Origin: Clostridia bacterium
GTDB taxonomy: Bacteria; Bacillota; Clostridia; Oscillospirales; CAG-272
Length of the DNA: 9,038 nt
Direction: 5' to 3'
NCBI GenBank assembly: GCA_017455945.1
Contig: JAFTLM010000069.1
Location: 1 to 9,038, forward strand
The notes below the pieces were generated by a model. It worked only from the letters and a program-made list of their open reading frames with translations, had not been told where the DNA came from and ran no database searches. This document shows, piece by piece, positions 6,809 through 9,038 of this stretch (the stretch's first letter is position 1; every line of letters begins with the position of its first letter). The position numbers and the translations under genes are program-made.

Positions 6809-7003
6809 ATGACAATTACTGAACTTTGCACTAAGCGTGCAAAAGCGTGGGAAGCAGCCAAGGCATTCCTTGACTCCCACAGAACAGAGAAGGGCACTCT
6901 GTCCGCAGAGGACGATGCAACCTATATTGAGAATAATCGATGTAAGAGAACACTTACGAAATCTCCCCCAGGGACATCATCCCTCGGTTTGGAAGATTGC
7001 TGA
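6809..7003 (+). pseudogene. Major capsid protein, only the first ~39 codons remain
   Basis: ATG 6809 with CAGGAGG (6794-6800) starts MTITELCTKRAKAWEAAKAF and continues LDSHRTEKGTLSAEDDATY, the usual N-terminal delta-domain start of an HK97-type major capsid protein. Relatives continue with a coiled coil (ATYxRMExE...) for about 380-400 residues in total. Here, after the codon for Y39 (6923-6925), the frame reads IENNRCKRTLTKSPP... and stops at 7003, with no capsid similarity. No other frame downstream resumes the capsid sequence. The position, directly after portal and protease, is the normal one. Interpretation: deletion with the left breakpoint near 6926-6945. A chimeric assembly is the alternative and cannot be excluded from the sequence alone. 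Confidence 0.85.
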
Positions 7004-7104
7004 AGCAGCGGAATCAGGTATTGAACTTGCAGAAAATCAAACAATCGTCTCGGCTCATCCGAGATGCTATGCAGCGTAAAGGAGGACGAAATTATGGCTT
7101 ATAA
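6946..7104 (+). pseudogene. Possible 3' remnant of an unidentified gene on the far side of the capsid junction
   Basis: A frame without any start codon opens just after a TAA (6943-6945) and runs 52 codons to a TAA at 7102-7104: ENTYEISPRDIIPRFGRLLK, then a Lys/Arg/Gln-rich helical stretch ending in RDAMQRKGGRNYGL. The C-terminal codons overlap the start of the zinc-ribbon gene (ATG 7094) by 11 nt and contain its ribosome binding site, as expected for the natural end of an upstream operon gene. I do not recognise the protein. The alternative frame ending at 7079 (…SAHPRCYAA) also stays open but lacks this coupling. It is likely the truncated end of whatever gene stood before 7094 prior to the deletion; moderate to low certainty. 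Confidence 0.4.
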
Positions 7105-7336
7105 GGTTTATTCGCTTTTGTGCAGGAATCACGATCACGGTGAAATGGAGTACAAAGGAGAGGGCGATTTTGAATGCCCGGTTTGTGGATTTACATACCA
7201 CGATGACGATTATGATGATGACGGCAGCGGTGAAAGATTGAGCGTATATGATGCGGCTCTCATTTGGAGATCCAAAGGAAAAGACGAGGATTATATGTTC
7301 GGTTATACCGAAGATGAGCTTGAGGATGCTCTTTGA
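7094..7336 (+). CDS. Small acidic zinc-ribbon protein, 80 aa
   Basis: The N-terminal part MAYKVYSLLCRNHDHG...FECPVCGFTYH has C10 with H13 or H15 and then C28-x-x-C31, a rubredoxin- or zinc-ribbon-like metal site. A strongly acidic stretch follows (DDDYDDDGSGE, residues 37-47), then a short helix with DAALIWRSKGKDEDYMFG and an acidic end (TEDELEDAL). No catalytic motif or membrane segment. Start ATG 7094 has AAAGGAGGA at 7078-7086. It overlaps the putative remnant upstream and its TGA shares one base with the ATG of the following gene. Metal binding is inferred from the cysteine pattern; the role is unknown. Acidic composition would suit a protein-protein adaptor or DNA mimic, but that is speculation. 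Confidence 0.7.
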   Translation: MAYKVYSLLCRNHDHGEMEYKGEGDFECPVCGFTYHDDDYDDDGSGERLSVYDAALIWRSKGKDEDYMFGYTEDELEDAL

Positions 7337-7521
7337 TGGGGGGTGTCGGAATGCTTGTTTTAGGGATTAACCATATTCTCAAATGGTGCCAGATCGTGTC
7401 AGGTGGACGGAGATACACTTGCCCCACCAAAGTAATAAACGGCGAGTTGTTCTTCCACTTCAAAAAGGAGTGGCACCGAGTATTAGATTTTGCAACGAAG
7501 CATACCCACGAATTCAAATAA
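7336..7521 (+). CDS. Hypothetical small protein, 61 aa, coupled to the zinc-ribbon gene
   Basis: ATG 7336 shares its A with the TGA stop of the preceding gene, the arrangement of translational coupling. A second in-frame ATG at 7351, preceded by a G-run (7338-7343), would give 56 aa starting MLVLGINHILKWCQ. The sequence has a hydrophobic N-terminal part, one cysteine pair spaced too far for an obvious metal site (C19, C30 from ATG 7336), and a basic/aromatic end (FFHFKKEWHRVLDFATKHTHEFK). It ends 5 nt before an intrinsic terminator stem. Not recognised. The coupling and the terminator support it as real; no homology is claimed. Confidence 0.55.
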   Translation: MGGVGMLVLGINHILKWCQIVSGGRRYTCPTKVINGELFFHFKKEWHRVLDFATKHTHEFK

Positions 7522-7526
7522 AAAAC

Positions 7527-7558
7527 AAGTGGCAAGGATGCGAGTCCCTGCCACTTTT
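7527..7558. terminator. Bidirectional intrinsic terminator between convergent genes
   Basis: AAGTGGCA-a-GGA (7527-7538) pairs with TCC-c-TGCCACTT (7545-7556) around loop TGCGAG, with one A/C mismatch. It is flanked by a TTTT (7555-7558) on the + side and by AAAAAA upstream, which is a U-run for minus-strand transcripts. It sits exactly between the stop of the 61-aa gene and the stop of the minus-strand SLOG gene, so it serves both. Confidence 0.85.
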
Positions 7559-8008
7559 CTATTCGGCTAGATTAATTATGTTTTTCTTTTTCCTGCGGGC
7601 ATATTGAAGCGTTTTATACGCACCACCATATGTATGTGAAACGTAAGCTATTACAATATCCGCCTCGGATATCATCCATTCATTTCTTTTGGTAATAGCA
7701 TAACGGGGGAGTGCATTTTCGATAGGCGGATATACTGTGGAATCATACAGCTTGGCATCGATGAGGTATTTCATCTTTTCTTGCTGAGATGGTGTGATAT
7801 ACGGTGTGACAAAGATAACCTCGCAGTTGATTTGAGATTTGAGCTTTCTGCAGATAGAAGCACAGTGATTATCGAAATCTCCGTAACCACCGCAATAAAA
7901 GGTAGTGATTTCGTTTCCTTTAATGTTCTCTTTGATTGCAGCAACTATCTTATCACTTAAGTTTGCATCTATATGTAGTGTTCCGTGACCAACGAAAGTA
8001 ATTATCAT
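7559..8008 (-). CDS. SLOG (YpsA/DUF1273-like) family protein, 149 aa
   Basis: Single-domain Rossmann-like SLOG protein. The N terminus MIITFVGHG is the first beta strand and turn. CGGYGDFDNHCA (residues 39-50) carries the GG-x-G-x-FD signature of the ligand pocket. VIFVTPYITP (64-73) is the next strand. The conserved C-terminal part YPPIENALPRYAITKRNEWM (93-112) is followed by ADIVIAYVSHTYGGAYK (116-132) with the second GGA loop. SLOG domains are known or predicted to bind nucleotides or nucleotide-like ligands and several work as sensors or effectors in phage-defence or conflict systems; the ligand of this type is unknown. ATG at 8008-8006, with GGAGG (complement of 8016-8020) 7 nt upstream and a consensus promoter. 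It is divergent from an HTH gene and more AT-rich than the phage genes, consistent with an accessory module. Confidence 0.85.
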   Translation of the reverse strand: MIITFVGHGTLHIDANLSDKIVAAIKENIKGNEITTFYCGGYGDFDNHCASICRKLKSQINCEVIFVTPYITPSQQEKMKYLIDAKLYDSTVYPPIENALPRYAITKRNEWMISEADIVIAYVSHTYGGAYKTLQYARRKKKNIINLAE

Positions 8009-8020
8009 TTTCTGACCTCC

Positions 8021-8036
8021 ATCGTGGAATCCCGAT
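8021..8036. promoter_or_regulatory. Operator-like element 1
   Basis: ATCGTGGAATCCCGAT, sharing GTGGAA with elements 2 and 3 and an ATCG...CGAT outer match. It covers the expected transcription start of the SLOG gene and ends next to its ribosome binding site, so binding here would block SLOG transcription. Confidence 0.6.
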
Positions 8037-8040
8037 AATA

Positions 8041-8069
8041 ATTATACACCAACCCAAGCAATGTGTCAA
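8041..8069 (-). promoter_or_regulatory. Consensus sigmaA promoter of the SLOG gene
   Basis: On the minus strand TTGACA (complement of 8064-8069), 17 nt spacer, TATAAT (complement of 8041-8046): a perfect match to both hexamers with optimal spacing. Transcription should start near 8034, inside palindromic element 1, giving a leader of about 26 nt. Such a strong promoter overlapped by operators points to tight repression. Confidence 0.88.
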
Positions 8070-8071
8070 TA

Positions 8072-8087
8072 TCGTGGAACTCCACGA
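8072..8087. promoter_or_regulatory. Operator-like palindrome 2 (best copy)
   Basis: TCGTGGA-AC-TCCACGA: 7-bp perfect inverted arms around a 2-bp centre. It lies 2 bp from the -35 hexamer of the SLOG promoter (8064-8069) and touches the -35 position of the HTH promoter, so one bound dimer could act on both divergent promoters. Confidence 0.75.
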
Positions 8088-8108
8088 GAAGAAAAAGTTG
8101 AATCAACA

Positions 8109-8114
8109 TATAAT
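8109..8114 (+). promoter_or_regulatory. -10 box of the HTH gene promoter
   Basis: TATAAT at the right place for transcription starting near 8121. No good -35 is present 16-18 bp upstream (8085-8092 reads about CGAGAAGA), so this promoter is probably weaker than the divergent SLOG promoter, or depends on a regulator bound at palindrome 2. Confidence 0.55.
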
Positions 8115-8116
8115 AT

Positions 8117-8132
8117 TTGTGGAACTCCGTGA
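8117..8132. promoter_or_regulatory. Operator-like element 3, followed by a half-site
   Basis: TTGTGGA-AC-TCCGTGA shares GTGGAACTCC with element 2 and lies 45 bp from it, just downstream of the HTH -10 box, over the expected start of transcription. A further GGAACTCC at 8134-8141 is a fourth, partial copy directly before the HTH ribosome binding site. Confidence 0.68.
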
Positions 8133-8162
8133 AGGAACTCCAGGATGGGAGGGGCAGATATT

Positions 8163-8393
8163 ATGTTGAATAAAGCGATCATCAGAAGAATAAATGAAGT
8201 GTGCAAGGAAAAGGGGATTAATATTTGCGATGCCTGCTTGAAAGGTGGCATGTCTCCGTCTGCAATTTATGACTTGATAAAGGGGAGAACAAAATGCTCT
8301 AAAGTAATCACTGTAAAGCGTTTTTGCGAGGGAGCGGGAATTACGCTTTCTGAGTTTTTTGACAGGGATTATTTTAACGAAATCGAGGACTAA
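8163..8393 (+). CDS. Small Cro/C1-type HTH regulator, 76 aa
   Basis: Single HTH domain of the Cro/C1 (HTH_26-like) type: KAIIRRINEVCKEKGINI (residues 4-21, helix 1), CDACLKGGM (helix 2), SPSAIYDLIKGR (31-42, probable recognition helix), VITVKRFCEGAGITLSEFF (48-66, helices 4-5), acidic tail. Length is typical for a minimal repressor without a sensor domain. ATG 8163 is chosen because GGGAGGGG (8147-8154) lies 8 nt upstream; ATG 8145 in frame would lie before that site. The gene is divergent from the SLOG gene and the intergenic region holds three related palindromic elements placed over both promoters, so it is most likely the autorepressor that also controls SLOG. That link is inference from position. 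Whether SLOG feeds back on its activity is unknown. Confidence 0.85.
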   Translation: MLNKAIIRRINEVCKEKGINICDACLKGGMSPSAIYDLIKGRTKCSKVITVKRFCEGAGITLSEFFDRDYFNEIED

Positions 8394-8413
8394 ATAGTTA
8401 TCAGTTTGTTCAC

Positions 8414-8442
8414 TGGACTTACACCCACTTGTATGGTATATT
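8414..8442 (+). promoter_or_regulatory. Extended -10 promoter of the DUF6809 gene
   Basis: TGGACT (8414-8419, 4/6 to TTGACA), 17 nt spacer, TGG-TATATT (extended -10, hexamer at 8437-8442). It lies 18 nt after the end of the HTH gene and gives a short leader to ATG 8467. None of the GTGGAACTCC elements occurs here, so this unit is not obviously under the same repressor. Confidence 0.6.
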
Positions 8443-8466
8443 GTTGGCTACAAGGAGGGAAGACCT

Positions 8467-8733
8467 ATGAACAAAATTATATCTGAACTTTGGCGCGGAA
8501 ACCTTATGCCACCTGAAGATAGCAGACAGAATTCACCAGAGATGCAGCAACTACTGGAATATATCAGCCGGCACAACGACGATCTTCAAAAAACGATGAC
8601 CGATGAACAAAAGGAAATCTTCGAGAAGTTCCACGATTGTTGGAGTGAATATGCGAGCCTGTCCGATGAAGCGATCTTTGAATATGCATTCAAGCTGGGA
8701 ATGAGACTTGCCATTGAAACTTTTGAAGAATAG
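8467..8733 (+). CDS. DUF6809 family protein, 88 aa
   Basis: Recognised as DUF6809 by MNKIISELWRGNLMPPED (residues 1-18), then SPEMQQLLEYISRHNDDLQK, the helix MTDEQKEIFEKFHDCWSEY (44-62) and FEYAFKLGMRLAIETF (70-85). It is predicted to be all-helical, with two long amphipathic helices and no cysteine motif. Function unknown; members are frequent in mobile elements and prophages of gut Firmicutes. ATG 8467 has AAGGAGGG at 8452-8459. It has its own promoter and is followed 14 nt later by a 62-aa gene, probably co-transcribed. Family call is from memory of conserved ends, hence moderate-high confidence. Confidence 0.78.
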   Translation: MNKIISELWRGNLMPPEDSRQNSPEMQQLLEYISRHNDDLQKTMTDEQKEIFEKFHDCWSEYASLSDEAIFEYAFKLGMRLAIETFEE

Positions 8734-8747
8734 GCGGTGCTTGAGCA

Positions 8748-8936
8748 ATGGCAGAATACAAAAAAGAAGAGATTAGCATGGGAAAGGTAGAAATTGATAT
8801 AAATCAAATACCCCCGTATCAAATGAGGCTCCTCTGCAAGACAATCCTTGAGGCATGTCAAAAGTATTATTCCGACCCCGAAAACGTCAAAAAGTATGAG
8901 GAGTGGAAACGAGCTAAAGAGGATAACAAGCAATAG
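8748..8936 (+). CDS. Hypothetical protein, 62 aa
   Basis: Small charged helical protein. The core reads VEIDINQIPPYQMRLLCKTI (residues 14-33), then LEACQKYYSDPENVKKYEEWKRAKED. The pattern 'INxIPP...LC.T.L.A...YY.DPENV.K.EEWK' resembles small hypothetical proteins common beside DUF6809 and recombinase genes in clostridial elements, as I recall; no function is known. Start is uncertain: ATG 8748 has only a weak AGGCGGTG (8732-8739), while ATG 8778 (52 aa) has AAGAAGAG upstream and begins right at the conserved part. It lies 14 nt after DUF6809, likely in the same transcript, and ends before a hairpin. Confidence 0.65.
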   Translation: MAEYKKEEISMGKVEIDINQIPPYQMRLLCKTILEACQKYYSDPENVKKYEEWKRAKEDNKQ

Positions 8937-8940
8937 AAAA

Positions 8941-8964
8941 AGGCGGCATCGAAAGGTGTCGCCT
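8941..8964. terminator. Hairpin after the 62-aa gene
   Basis: AGGCGGCA (8941-8948) and TGTCGCCT (8957-8964) form an 8-bp stem with one G-T wobble around an 8-nt loop. No T-run follows on the + strand; instead a run of five A precedes it, so the full terminator shape exists only for minus-strand transcription. It may still end the upstream transcript or protect its 3' end. Confidence 0.5.
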
Positions 8965-9000
8965 GCATCATCAGTAGTTGATTATTTTGTTATCTGGCAC

Positions 9001-9028
9001 TTGCAAAAATCAGAAAATATGGTATAAT
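9001..9028 (+). promoter_or_regulatory. Extended -10 promoter pointing out of the window
   Basis: TTGCAA (9001-9006, 4/6), 16 nt spacer, TGG-TATAAT (hexamer 9023-9028) with the TGn extension. The gene it drives starts beyond the right edge. From the context (end of an integrated element) a site-specific recombinase is plausible, but nothing of it is seen. Confidence 0.65.
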
Positions 9029-9038
9029 AAGGGTAGAG

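Noticed and set aside
6837..7079. Open + strand frame across the capsid junction ending ...SAHPRCYAA
   Set aside because: Its first third is the capsid N-terminal coding sequence read in the wrong frame, and it lacks a ribosome binding site. The second part stays open but has weaker contextual support than the frame that overlaps ATG 7094.
7383..7607. + strand frame through the terminator region
   Set aside because: It is out of frame with the coupled 61-aa gene, runs through the terminator stem and into the convergent SLOG gene, and has no ribosome binding site.
8021..8141. Repeated GTGGAACTCC elements considered as a CRISPR array or attachment-site repeats
   Set aside because: Only three to four copies of about 16 bp, palindromic, with unequal 45-50 bp spacing, and placed exactly over divergent promoters. 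Operators explain them better.

Overview
The window looks like part of an integrated, probably defective, tailed-phage prophage of a gut-type Clostridia (Firmicutes). The evidence is the set of genes: a phage C5 DNA methyltransferase, the clostridial 'virulence-related protein', DUF4314 and DUF5049 proteins, and an HK97-type packaging/head block of terminase large subunit, portal and ClpP-like head protease. Most genes have strong AAGGAGG-type ribosome binding sites, base composition is mid-GC, and sigmaA-like promoters are present. Assignments are from sequence recognition only; no search was run. Genus cannot be fixed.

Left part (1-3020, all + strand): the C-terminal part of a cytosine-5 DNA methyltransferase whose region before motif IX is expanded into about eleven degenerate repeats. 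It is followed by the virulence-related protein, a DUF4314 protein, a DUF5049 protein and a 79-aa unknown, tightly packed or overlapping. A tandem pair of hairpins, the second with a T-run, closes this block.

Centre (3089-7003): terminase large subunit, portal and head maturation protease, in normal order and open throughout, then only the first ~39 codons of the major capsid gene. The capsid frame then enters unrelated sequence and stops. On the far side of the junction is a start-less frame that ends over the next gene. The simplest reading is a deletion that removed most of the capsid gene and all connector, tail and lysis genes that would normally follow. The terminase gene also lacks an ATG/GTG/TTG where its N terminus and ribosome binding site lie; the candidate starts are GTT or ATC.

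Right part (7094-9038): two small coupled genes (a zinc-ribbon protein and a 61-aa unknown), a bidirectional terminator, then a convergent minus-strand SLOG-family gene. That gene is divergent from a small Cro/C1-type HTH regulator. The intergenic region holds a consensus sigmaA promoter and three spaced copies of a palindromic element (best copy TCGTGGA-AC-TCCACGA), which suggests an autoregulated switch. A DUF6809 protein and a 62-aa unknown follow under their own extended -10 promoter. A final extended -10 promoter at 9001-9028 points out of the window, plausibly to a recombinase or other element gene not seen here.

Together: DNA modification and packaging genes of a phage that has lost its capsid and tail, next to a small regulated accessory module (SLOG plus HTH) that keeps intact signals and may be the part still under selection.
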